Source: CAZNOG01 sp964574635 (lineage in GTDB: Bacteria; Bacteroidota; Bacteroidia; Flavobacteriales_D; Cryomorphaceae). Taken from it: 64,000 nt of DNA. Every line of letters begins with the position of its first letter. The stretch's first letter is position 1. This document shows, piece after piece, positions 10,936-19,292 of this stretch. The stretch is from assembly GCA_964574635.1 (NCBI GenBank), contig CAZNOG010000005.1, positions 62,001 to 126,000 of the forward strand, written 5' to 3'. The translations under genes and the position numbers were made by a program. The notes below the pieces were generated by a model. That model was not told the DNA's origin, ran no database searches, and saw only the letters and a list, made by a program, of their open reading frames with translations.

Positions 10936-11961
10936 ATGGGCTTGTTTAATTTTTTCACCCAGGAAATAGCCATCGATCTCGGCACCGCAAACACCCTCAT
11001 CATATACAACGACAAGGTGGTGGTGGATGAACCCAGCATCGTGGCGAAAGACCGCGCGACCGATAAAGTCATCGCCATCGGCCGCAAAGCCCAGCAAATG
11101 CACGGCAAAACGCACGAAAACATCAAAACCGTGCGGCCTCTCAAAGACGGGGTGATCGCCGACTTTCAGGCGGCGGAGGCCATGATCCGGGGCATGATCA
11201 AAATGATCAAACCGGGAAAAAGCTTTTTCACCCCTTCGCTGCGCATGGTGATTTGCATCCCTTCGGGCATCACCGAAGTGGAAAAGCGCGCGGTGCGCGA
11301 CTCCGCCGAGCATGCGGGCGCCAAAGAAGTGTACCTCATCCACGAGCCCATGGCCGCCGCCATAGGGATCGGCATCGACGTGGACGAGCCCATGGGAAAC
11401 ATGATCATCGACATCGGAGGGGGGACGAGTGAAATCGCGGTGATCGCGCTGGGCGGCATCGTCTGCGACAAAAACATCCGCGTGGCCGGCGACGAATTCA
11501 CCCAAGACATCGAGGAATACATGCGCCGCCAACACAACATCTTGGTGGGCGAGCGCACCGCCGAGGAAATCAAAATCGAAGTGGGCGCCGCCATGCCCGA
11601 ACTCGAAGACGCACCCGAAGACTTCGCTGTGAGAGGGAGGGATTTGATGACCGGCATCCCCAAAGAAATCAAGGTTTCATATACGGAAATCGCACTCGCT
11701 CTGGACAAGTCCATCTCGAAAATCGAAGAGGCCATCTTGTCGGCTCTCGAAACCACGCCGCCCGAACTCTCCGCCGACATCTACCGCACGGGGATTTACC
11801 TCGCCGGTGGAGGTTCCATGCTGAGGGGATTGGACAAACGACTTTCCATGAAAACGCGGTTGCCCGTGCACATCGCCGAAGACCCGTTGAGGGCTGTGGC
11901 GCGGGGTACGGGCATTGCTTTGAAAAACATCGATCGCTTCCAATTCCTGATGCGGGACTAA
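10936..11961 (+). CDS. mreB: Rod shape-determining actin-like protein MreB
   Basis: The 341-residue bacterial actin polymerises under the inner membrane and guides the elongasome. ATP-binding phosphate loops are visible: EIAIDLGTANTLIIYND at the N-terminus, NMIIDIGGGTSEIAV around residues 155-170, and YLAGGGSMLRGLDKRL near the C-terminus. The length is typical. It heads a block mreB-mreC-mreD-mrdA-rodA in which the later genes overlap or nearly touch; the mreB-mreC gap is 31 bases. Confidence 0.98.
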   Translation: MGLFNFFTQEIAIDLGTANTLIIYNDKVVVDEPSIVAKDRATDKVIAIGRKAQQMHGKTHENIKTVRPLKDGVIADFQAAEAMIRGMIKMIKPGKSFFTPSLRMVICIPSGITEVEKRAVRDSAEHAGAKEVYLIHEPMAAAIGIGIDVDEPMGNMIIDIGGGTSEIAVIALGGIVCDKNIRVAGDEFTQDIEEYMRRQHNILVGERTAEEIKIEVGAAMPELEDAPEDFAVRGRDLMTGIPKEIKVSYTEIALALDKSISKIEEAILSALETTPPELSADIYRTGIYLAGGGSMLRGLDKRLSMKTRLPVHIAEDPLRAVARGTGIALKNIDRFQFLMRD

Positions 11962-11992
11962 ACCGAAGCGTTCAAAAATCGGCTGAAGATCA

Positions 11993-12829
11993 ATGAGGAA
12001 TTTCGTCAGGTTTCTTGCGCGTTACCACATCTTCCTCTTCTTTGTCGTATTGCAGGTGTTGTGTTTCCGACTCATCATCGCCAACAACTCCTTCCAACGG
12101 GCGAGTTTCGTCAATTCTTCCAACCGCATCATCGGAACGCTTTTCACCTGGAAAAGCCAGTTGACGGAGTACATCGAGCTCCAACGCGTGAACGACGAGC
12201 TATCGGCCGAAAATATTGAATTGCGCAACCGACTGATCGACAATTTCATCAACGTCAACGAGCACTTCGTCATGATCAACGATACGCTGCGGGAGCGGAA
12301 ATTCCGGTACAAAACCGCGCAGGTGGTCAACAGCTCGATCAACAAGCAACTCAATTACCTGACCATCGACAAGGGCCGGGACGATGGTTTGGAGCCGGAG
12401 ATGGGGGTGATCAACAAACGCGGTTTGGTGGGCGTGGTCAAAGACGTGTCCAAGCACTTCAGCACCGTGATTCCCATCATCAACTTGAAGTACACGGCGA
12501 GCGCGGAATTGGAGCGCACGGGCAACTTCGGGTTGTTGCGCTGGGACGGGGTGGATTACCGCTACGCCTATCTCCACGACGTGCCCCACCACGCCGACGT
12601 AAACCTGGGCGACACCGTGGTGACGCGGGGATCGTCGGCCATTTATCCACGCGGAGTGCCTATAGGCACGGTAAGCGAAATATCGGCGCCGGAAGGAAGC
12701 AATTTCCATAAGATACAGGTGCTGCTGAACAACGACTTCAACAAGTTGCGCTACCTTTATGTGGTCGACAATCTTTTGAAGAAGGAACAAAGGGAACTGG
12801 AGGAAAAAACACGGAGCGATGATCAATGA
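11993..12829 (+). CDS. mreC: Rod shape-determining protein MreC
   Basis: The 278-residue protein has one N-terminal membrane helix (IFLFFVVLQVLCFRLIIANN), a coiled-coil stretch (LTEYIELQRVNDELSAENIELRNRL) and a periplasmic beta-domain with YLTIDKGRDDGLEPEMGV and DTVVTRGSSAIYPRGVPIGTV. MreC links MreB to the periplasmic cell-wall synthesis machinery. Its end overlaps the mreD start by 11 bases, suggesting translational coupling. Confidence 0.94.
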   Translation: MRNFVRFLARYHIFLFFVVLQVLCFRLIIANNSFQRASFVNSSNRIIGTLFTWKSQLTEYIELQRVNDELSAENIELRNRLIDNFINVNEHFVMINDTLRERKFRYKTAQVVNSSINKQLNYLTIDKGRDDGLEPEMGVINKRGLVGVVKDVSKHFSTVIPIINLKYTASAELERTGNFGLLRWDGVDYRYAYLHDVPHHADVNLGDTVVTRGSSAIYPRGVPIGTVSEISAPEGSNFHKIQVLLNNDFNKLRYLYVVDNLLKKEQRELEEKTRSDDQ

Positions 12830-13346
12830 GATTCTGAACAATGCGGGGCGCTTCGTTTTGTTGATTTTGATACAAGGCCTGATCCTGAACGACATCAATT
12901 TGTGGCAGGGCATGGCCATCCCCTACCTCTACATTCTGTTTTTGCTCATGCTGCCCTTGGACACCCCGCGCTGGTTGGAGCTGATTTTGGGATTGGTCTG
13001 CGGATTGGCCATGGACATGTTTACCGATACCCTCGGCATCCACGCATCGGCGTGCGTGTTGTTGGCGTATATCAGGCCCCAATACCTGCGCGCCATCGCC
13101 CCTCGCGACGATTACGAATTCGGACAACGCGCCACCATCGGCGACCTCGGTTTGGTATGGTACCTCAAGTACGCCTCCGTTCTGATCCTGGCACACCATC
13201 TCTGGCTTTTCTACGTTGAAGTATACTCTTTCAAAGGATTTTTCACCACCCTTTTGCGCGCTGTACTGAGCTCGGCTTTCACTCTGTTGCTGGTCGTTCT
13301 CAGTCAGTACCTGGTATTTGCCCGTCGCAATACGCGATACGTATGA
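12819..13346 (+). CDS. mreD: Rod shape-determining membrane protein MreD-like
   Basis: The 175-residue polytopic membrane protein has about five predicted helices, for example FVLLILIQGLILNDINL, PYLYILFLLMLPL and a C-terminal SAFTLLLVVLSQYLVFA. MreD proteins are poorly conserved in sequence. The call rests on size, topology and position between mreC and the PBP2 gene, with overlaps on both sides (11 and 4 bases). Confidence 0.88.
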   Translation: MINEILNNAGRFVLLILIQGLILNDINLWQGMAIPYLYILFLLMLPLDTPRWLELILGLVCGLAMDMFTDTLGIHASACVLLAYIRPQYLRAIAPRDDYEFGQRATIGDLGLVWYLKYASVLILAHHLWLFYVEVYSFKGFFTTLLRAVLSSAFTLLLVVLSQYLVFARRNTRYV

Positions 13347-15154
13347 ATTTGAGCGGCCGAAAGTTTGTGATCGTGATGATCTTTCTCACCGTGGGATTGA
13401 TCTTTATATTGCGTCTGTTCTTTCTTCAAGTGATCGACGACCGTTGGAAAGTTATGGCCGCCAACGCCTCCGAGCGCGCCATCACCGAGTACCCCTCCCG
13501 GGGATTGATCTTCGACCGGAACGGCAAGATCATCGTTGCCAATACCGCGGTGTACGACCTGATGGTCGTGCCCCGGGAAGTCACTCACTGCGACACGACC
13601 GCACTCTGCGGTTTGCTCGGCATCACGCGGGAAGAATTCGAGGAAAGGATGAGCTCGGCGCGCAAATACAGCGTGTACAAGCCCTCGGTGTTCGAAAAAC
13701 AAATTCCCGCCGCCGACTACACCAACATCGCCGAAAACCTTTTCCGCTTCCCCGGATTTTACGGGCAGGCGCGTACCCTCCGCCATTACCCGAGCAAAGC
13801 CGCGGCCCACGCCATGGGGTACGTCTCGGAAGTCAGCCCTTCGGTGATCGAATCCAACCCCTACTACCAGCGGGGCGACTACATCGGGGTGAACGGCGTG
13901 GAAAGCGTGTACGAAGAGGCGCTTCGGGGGCGCCGGGGAAAACGCTACGTGCTGGTGGACGTGCACAACAACGAACAGGGACCGTACGCCAACGGGCGAT
14001 TCGACACCGTGGCGCACGCGGGCAAGAACCTTACCTCATCCCTCGATCTCGACCTGCAAGTGTACGGTGAGAAGTTGATGCAAAACAAAAGGGGAAGCAT
14101 CGTGGCAATCGAACCCCAAACGGGAGAAATTCTCGCTTTGGTTACGCAGCCCGGCTACGACCCCAACCTCCTCGTGGGAAGAGTTCGGGGAAAGAATTAC
14201 TTGGAACTGAGCAAAGACACGCTCAAACCGCTTTTCAACCGGGCCCTTATGGCGCGCTACCCTCCAGGGTCGACCTTCAAGCTTCTCCAAGCCCTGATCG
14301 GGCTCGACGAAGAGGTGGTAAACGAGCACTCGGCTTTTTCATGCCACGGAGGGTATTACTACGCCGGCCGCCGGTTGGGCTGCCACGCGCACGCCTCGCC
14401 GGTTACGCTGAAATATTCCATTCAGACCAGTTGCAACGCCTACTACTGCCACGTATTCAAAAGGGTACTCGACAAGTACGATACCAGCGAAGAAGGCTAC
14501 AAAGTGTGGCGCGATCATCTGGAGTCGTTCGGGCTGGGGAGCAAATTGCAAACCGACATGACCGGCGAAGTCGGCGGATTCGTGCCACAAACCGAGTACT
14601 ACGATAAGTTTTACGGCCGCAACCGCTGGAACGCCCACACCGTGATCTCCCTGGCCATCGGTCAGGGCGAGCTGGGCACCACGCCATTGCAAACCGCCAA
14701 TTTCACCGCCGCCATCGCCAACCGAGGGTGGTTCTACACCCCCCACATCATCAAGGAAATAGACGGCGAGCCCATCACCGATCCCCTCTACACCGAAAAA
14801 CACCATACGGGCATCGATCCCGAAGATTTCGAAATGGTCGTGGAGGGTATGTACCGCGTGATCGAGTCGGGAACCGGTCGCGGTGTGCGCTTCAGCCCCG
14901 ACATCGAGGTGTGCGGAAAAACCGGAACGGCTCAAAACCCCCACGGAAAAGACCACTCCATTTTCATCGCCTTCGCCCCCAAAGACAACCCAAAAATCGC
15001 CGTGGCCGTATACGTCGAAAACGTGGGCTTCGGATCCACGTGGGCGGCACCCATCGCCAGCCTCACCATCGAAAAATACCTTACCGATACCATCACGCGC
15101 CCCCACGTAGAGGCGCGCATCATGAACGCCGACCACATTCACAACGCACCTTGA
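13343..15154 (+). CDS. mrdA: Penicillin-binding protein 2 (peptidoglycan transpeptidase of the elongasome)
   Basis: The 603-residue protein has an N-terminal membrane anchor (FVIVMIFLTVGLIFILRLFFLQV), a pedestal domain and a transpeptidase domain. The active-site motifs are visible: S310-T-F-K313, SCN in IQTSCNAYYC, and KTGTAQ. PBP2 cross-links lateral-wall peptidoglycan with RodA. The start overlaps mreD by four bases and rodA begins 3 bases after the stop, so the pair is cotranscribed. Confidence 0.97.
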   Translation: MNLSGRKFVIVMIFLTVGLIFILRLFFLQVIDDRWKVMAANASERAITEYPSRGLIFDRNGKIIVANTAVYDLMVVPREVTHCDTTALCGLLGITREEFEERMSSARKYSVYKPSVFEKQIPAADYTNIAENLFRFPGFYGQARTLRHYPSKAAAHAMGYVSEVSPSVIESNPYYQRGDYIGVNGVESVYEEALRGRRGKRYVLVDVHNNEQGPYANGRFDTVAHAGKNLTSSLDLDLQVYGEKLMQNKRGSIVAIEPQTGEILALVTQPGYDPNLLVGRVRGKNYLELSKDTLKPLFNRALMARYPPGSTFKLLQALIGLDEEVVNEHSAFSCHGGYYYAGRRLGCHAHASPVTLKYSIQTSCNAYYCHVFKRVLDKYDTSEEGYKVWRDHLESFGLGSKLQTDMTGEVGGFVPQTEYYDKFYGRNRWNAHTVISLAIGQGELGTTPLQTANFTAAIANRGWFYTPHIIKEIDGEPITDPLYTEKHHTGIDPEDFEMVVEGMYRVIESGTGRGVRFSPDIEVCGKTGTAQNPHGKDHSIFIAFAPKDNPKIAVAVYVENVGFGSTWAAPIASLTIEKYLTDTITRPHVEARIMNADHIHNAP

Positions 15155-15157
15155 GGC

Positions 15158-16477
15158 ATGTACCGTCAAAGACATACCCTTAAGCACCTCGATTGGTTCA
15201 GCATCGTGCTTTTCACGGCGATGGTGATCATGGGTTGGTTGAACATCTACTCCGCCAGTTACAACCCCGACCATCCGTCCCTCTTCGATACGAGCCAAGA
15301 ATACGGTAAGCAATTCATCTGGATCATGACCTCCATCGCACTGGCCGTGGTCATCATGCTCCTCGACGGCACCTTCATCAAGCGGTTGTCGCCGGTGGTC
15401 TACATCATCACCGCGTTTTTGCTCGTGCTCGTTTTGATTTTCGGGCGTGAAATCAACGGCCAAAAAGCGTGGTTCGGCTTCGGCAGCTTCGGTATTCAGC
15501 CCAGCGAATTCAGCAAGCTCGGCATCAGCCTCATGTTGGCCCACTACCTCAGCGGCGTCAACATCCGCATCCAGCAGATGAATTCCAAGCTCATCGCCAC
15601 CGCCATCATCGCCGTACCCGCCGGGCTCATCATGTTGCAGCCCGACACCGGTACCGTGCTGGTCTTCGCAGCCTTCATTCTGGTACTTTACCGAGAAGGC
15701 CTTTCGGGCAACATCCTGCTCCTCGGCCTCCTCAGCGGAGTCATCGCCGTATTGTCGTTGATTATGCGCGCCACCGAAATAGACATTTGGGGATGGGCCG
15801 TGGAAGGACACTACATGCTCATGGCCGTCATCGCCGTGCTCACCGCGCTGATTTACCTCGGCATCAAGAGATTCGTACTTCCGCGGTACCGCAAGCGCAA
15901 CATCCTGTTGCTTTTGGGCGCGGCCGTCGGCAGTTTGATCTTCATCGCCACGCTCGACCAAATTTTCGAAAACGTACTGGAGCACCACCAAAAAACGCGA
16001 ATCAACATCCTTCTCGGCCTCGACCAAGACCCCTTCGGTGCGGGATACAACGTATTGCAATCCAAAACCGCCATCGGTTCGGGGGGATTTTCGGGCAAAG
16101 GCTTCCTCGACGGTACGCTCACCAAGTACAAGTACGTTCCCATGCAGAGCACCGACTTTATCTTCTGCACCATCGGCGAGGAGTGGGGATTCGTAGGCAG
16201 CACATTCGTGCTCGTTTTGTTTCTGACCTTCATCCTCCGTCTCGTCTTCATCGCCGAGAGGCAGCGATCCACCTTCAGCCGCATTTACGGGTACTGCGTC
16301 GCGTGCATCCTGTTCCTGCACGTGCTCATCAATATAGGCATGGCCATCGGGTTGGCGCCGGTCATCGGCATTCCACTGCCCTTTTTCAGCTATGGAGGTT
16401 CATCGCTGTGGGGCTTCACCCTCATGTTTTTCATCCTTCTGAAACTCGATTCCGAGCGCCTCGTGGTGCTGCATTGA
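15158..16477 (+). CDS. rodA: SEDS-family peptidoglycan glycosyltransferase RodA
   Basis: The 439-residue polytopic protein carries SEDS signatures: AWFGFGSFGIQPSEFSKLG, LQPDTGTVLVFAAF, the DPFGAGYNVLQSKTAIGSGG loop and the C-terminal GIPLPFFSYGGSS. RodA polymerises lipid II together with PBP2. It is the last gene of the rod-shape operon. The G/T-rich repeat begins directly at its stop codon. Confidence 0.97.
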   Translation: MYRQRHTLKHLDWFSIVLFTAMVIMGWLNIYSASYNPDHPSLFDTSQEYGKQFIWIMTSIALAVVIMLLDGTFIKRLSPVVYIITAFLLVLVLIFGREINGQKAWFGFGSFGIQPSEFSKLGISLMLAHYLSGVNIRIQQMNSKLIATAIIAVPAGLIMLQPDTGTVLVFAAFILVLYREGLSGNILLLGLLSGVIAVLSLIMRATEIDIWGWAVEGHYMLMAVIAVLTALIYLGIKRFVLPRYRKRNILLLLGAAVGSLIFIATLDQIFENVLEHHQKTRINILLGLDQDPFGAGYNVLQSKTAIGSGGFSGKGFLDGTLTKYKYVPMQSTDFIFCTIGEEWGFVGSTFVLVLFLTFILRLVFIAERQRSTFSRIYGYCVACILFLHVLINIGMAIGLAPVIGIPLPFFSYGGSSLWGFTLMFFILLKLDSERLVVLH

Positions 16478-16496
16478 TTTTGGGTTTTTGTGGGTG
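16478..16496 (+). repeat. Dispersed G/T-rich intergenic motif, copy 2
   Basis: TTTTGGGTTTTTGTGGGTG lies right after the rodA stop. It is the same core as at 2621, 31420 and 41059. The remaining 198 bases before the next gene contain no other recognisable feature. Confidence 0.55.
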
Positions 16497-16694
16497 AGGC
16501 TTGTGTTCCGGTTCCGGTTTATTGGCGGGTTTTTGCGTTGGAAAGGGCAAATTGATGCGTGACCATGCGCGGTGGGATCATGCCCGTGATGCGTTTTTCT
16601 CGTTCGGCGGAAAACGTACTGTTCTATCCGGTTGCATGCAAATGATAATCAATGGTAAATTATTAACTTGCACGTGTAATACAACCTTTCAACC

Positions 16695-17162
16695 ATGAAC
16701 CTACCTTCGTATCTTTTTTTCACGAACGAGCAATCAAGACTGAAAAGAATATTCTTTGTATTGTTCCTGACCTTGGGATTTTCCATATCCCATTTTTCCG
16801 GTTTTACCCAAGCCCATGTACCTATAAGGAATGGCACTCAGTGCACCATAAAGGCAGAAGTGTTTTATTATCAATACTCACCTACGGTGAGTTACGGATT
16901 TTCAACTTTCCATTCCATCCCTCCAAATAATTGGGACATTGCGCCAATTCCACAAGGCTACGGAGTTTGCCAAATACATGTCGACGTAAATACGGATGGT
17001 ATAGCTGAAATAAGAGCCATTTCAAACGCACCTGAATTTTCAGGATCATCAAACGACTGTAATGCAGACAACTGGGCTACACCTGACAATTGTTATAATT
17101 CATTTGATCTCAGTGTGTATGGAGTTGGATATCCATCATCCGTAAGTTTGGGTATTTGGTAA
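16695..17162 (+). CDS. Small secreted Cys-containing protein, first gene of duplicated cassette A
   Basis: The 155-residue protein has a signal peptide around residues 16-40 (IFFVLFLTLGFSISHFSGF) and a mature part of about 115 residues with four Cys (QCTI, GVCQ, NDCN, DNCY). The chain ends in a Trp (SSVSLGIW). I recognise no family. The gene is visibly AT-richer than its neighbours. The downstream T9SS cargo starts 17 bases after its stop. The same arrangement recurs at 42549-44952, with another small secreted protein ending in Trp. Function unknown; a surface or extracellular role is inferred from the signal peptide. Confidence 0.65.
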   Translation: MNLPSYLFFTNEQSRLKRIFFVLFLTLGFSISHFSGFTQAHVPIRNGTQCTIKAEVFYYQYSPTVSYGFSTFHSIPPNNWDIAPIPQGYGVCQIHVDVNTDGIAEIRAISNAPEFSGSSNDCNADNWATPDNCYNSFDLSVYGVGYPSSVSLGIW

Positions 17163-17179
17163 TTTCAAAAAGGGCAGGA

Positions 17180-19186
17180 ATGAATTTCATTTGTCGTAAT
17201 AAGCAACTATTCACTGCACCGTTCGCGCTATTCTTGTCGGTGCTTTCGATGATTTCCATTTCACCCCACATAAAAGCCCAAGAGCCGGAAATGGTCTGGT
17301 TGAAATATTTGGAAGTGGATTATTCCAGGTATGGATTATTCGGTTTTCAAGAGGATTCGGTGTACGTACTGAAAATTTCCTCTGCATCCGAAACGCTGAA
17401 TGTCGGCGTTTGGGATGATCATATTTTGACCGGATTAAATGGTGGCATGCCCCACAAATATGTGGTTTTCGATCAGGATTTTATCCCATTAGGCATGCTG
17501 GAGTTCAGTCTTTTTGATGCACTCGTAAGACCTCTTGGCGTGGCGGACGGTGTTTTGTATTTGTCTGCTCTTTTGGCTCCCGGAAGTACGGGAGTATCGG
17601 TTCCTGAAATTGGGTGGATGCATCCTTCGGAGCCTGCGGGTGTTCTCAATCAATTTTTACTTGCATACGACTTTGCACAAAACTCACTAAACGAAGTGAT
17701 GGTCATGCGCAATTCACATCATAGCATTCTAAACACCACTCCATTCCCCGGGTATATGGTGCAGTCCGGGCTTCCAAATCCGGCAAACCTGATTCGAGAC
17801 GGGAGAACCTGTCTGGTGCCGGCACAATCGGATAGGGTTATCTGCAGTCGATTATTCTACGAAAATCTTCACGTCAATGGACTAACATATCAAAACACTA
17901 CCACAAGCTTAGGAACTGCTACCGTGATATACAATACGGCGCAAGGCGTTACCACCGTCCATCCGGTTTACCCTCAAAACGCGAGCAATTTCTTCGATTT
18001 TCAATACTTTGATTCTGAGGATCCGGGGTATCATTATCGCGTTGGAAATTTTCGAGGAACAACTTCACCGGTCAATGCAGGCGGTGATTCCATGGTAGGG
18101 TTTCCGACCGATTCTTCCTACGTTGTTTATTTGGCCAAAGAGCATGAAACGGGTGAAAGTGATTTCCAGACCCGATTGTTCAGTTTCAACAATTTCAAGT
18201 CAGACACCGCAACCGCAATTGAGAATTCCACACGGCTAGATTACCTCTCATTGGCCGAATTAGACGGAAACACGTATCTGGCGTATCATTCCTTCTTTCA
18301 TTCAGCTCACCATTCGGATAACGACATCGACACTTTATACATGACCGATGCGTTTGGGAACCCTGAGAAATACTACGACATGTATGAATTTCACCAGTCA
18401 TTCGGAGATACTAACCTCGCATACCGAGCTTTGCTGGACGAGCAAGTCCTGATCAAACTTTCCGACGGAGGGGAGCCTGAAGCAAAATTAAGTCGTGCTC
18501 ATATTTACGATCCCTACGCCCCTTCCCTACGTCAGGAAGCGCACCTGTTCAATGTGGGAGAGAGCCTCGTTTGGTTGTCGGAATACTCGGCGGTTGAAGA
18601 CACTTCCATTGCATTGGTCCGTATTCTACCACAGAATATCACCGACACTACTTGGGTCGACCTTCCTTCGGGCAAGCATATTTGCCTATTTATATTGGAC
18701 GAATCTTTGAATCTCACGGATACCCGACTCATCACCTATTCCGGACCCGCCAAGTACGGTGTGAACGTAAGTCACATCTCCACCTATCACGGAGACACCG
18801 TACTCATCCAAGGGTATGTTCAAGAAGGAACCACCACTTCATTGGATCCATTTGGAAATTCAGCGCTACAAACATTTTCCCAAACCGGTTCTTTTCTAGC
18901 CTTTTTCAGCGGAGTGGATGCCATGGATGTCAAAGACCCGCACCCGACCACAACATTGAAAATAAGGCCTAACCCAGCGGAAGAATCAGTGATTGTTGAA
19001 CTTGGTCGGCACGCGAGATTCAACCGATATGAGGTGTATGATTCCCGGGGCGGAAAAATCAATTCGGGCACATTGTCCCCCGAGCCACGCTTCCGGCTTT
19101 CTGTTGGCAATTACCCCCCGGGAGTTTATATTCTGCACTGCGTGGGTAACGAACACAAGGCCTCCGCCAAGTTTGTGGTGAGGTAG
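17180..19186 (+). CDS. Large T9SS-secreted protein with type A sorting domain, second gene of cassette A
   Basis: The 668-residue protein has a signal peptide (FALFLSVLSMISISPHIKA) and a long beta-rich body without a recognised catalytic domain. The last ~75 residues are a Por-type sorting domain: LKIRPNPAEESVIVEL, YEVYDSRGGKI, YPPGVYILHC, ending AKFVVR. This predicts export through T9SS to the cell surface or medium. ATG at 17180 is preferred over in-frame TTG 17156, since an AGG-containing purine run precedes it. It is paralogous to 42979-44952: shared blocks include YHGDTVLIQG and LDPFGNS near the C-terminus. AT-richer than flanking genes. Confidence 0.8.
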   Translation: MNFICRNKQLFTAPFALFLSVLSMISISPHIKAQEPEMVWLKYLEVDYSRYGLFGFQEDSVYVLKISSASETLNVGVWDDHILTGLNGGMPHKYVVFDQDFIPLGMLEFSLFDALVRPLGVADGVLYLSALLAPGSTGVSVPEIGWMHPSEPAGVLNQFLLAYDFAQNSLNEVMVMRNSHHSILNTTPFPGYMVQSGLPNPANLIRDGRTCLVPAQSDRVICSRLFYENLHVNGLTYQNTTTSLGTATVIYNTAQGVTTVHPVYPQNASNFFDFQYFDSEDPGYHYRVGNFRGTTSPVNAGGDSMVGFPTDSSYVVYLAKEHETGESDFQTRLFSFNNFKSDTATAIENSTRLDYLSLAELDGNTYLAYHSFFHSAHHSDNDIDTLYMTDAFGNPEKYYDMYEFHQSFGDTNLAYRALLDEQVLIKLSDGGEPEAKLSRAHIYDPYAPSLRQEAHLFNVGESLVWLSEYSAVEDTSIALVRILPQNITDTTWVDLPSGKHICLFILDESLNLTDTRLITYSGPAKYGVNVSHISTYHGDTVLIQGYVQEGTTTSLDPFGNSALQTFSQTGSFLAFFSGVDAMDVKDPHPTTTLKIRPNPAEESVIVELGRHARFNRYEVYDSRGGKINSGTLSPEPRFRLSVGNYPPGVYILHCVGNEHKASAKFVVR

Positions 19187-19292
19187 ATCCTCGGGAGATC
19201 ACTAAACTCAACCGACAATATTCTCATACTTGTCCACCTCCCGAGTACCCGACTTGAATTACGCAATCACGGTTTGCCGTTACTGAGCAGCA

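Noticed and set aside
14339..16321. 660-codon open frame on the minus strand
   Set aside because: It lies antisense to mrdA and rodA, whose products are unmistakable. The strong GC bias at third positions removes stop codons from the opposite strand. The translation is low-complexity (Asp/Glu/Gly/His-rich) with no recognisable motif.
19190..19245. Inverted repeat CTCGGGAG/CTCCCGAG between convergent T9SS genes as a terminator
   Set aside because: Only 8 bases pair across a 40-base loop and there is no T-run.
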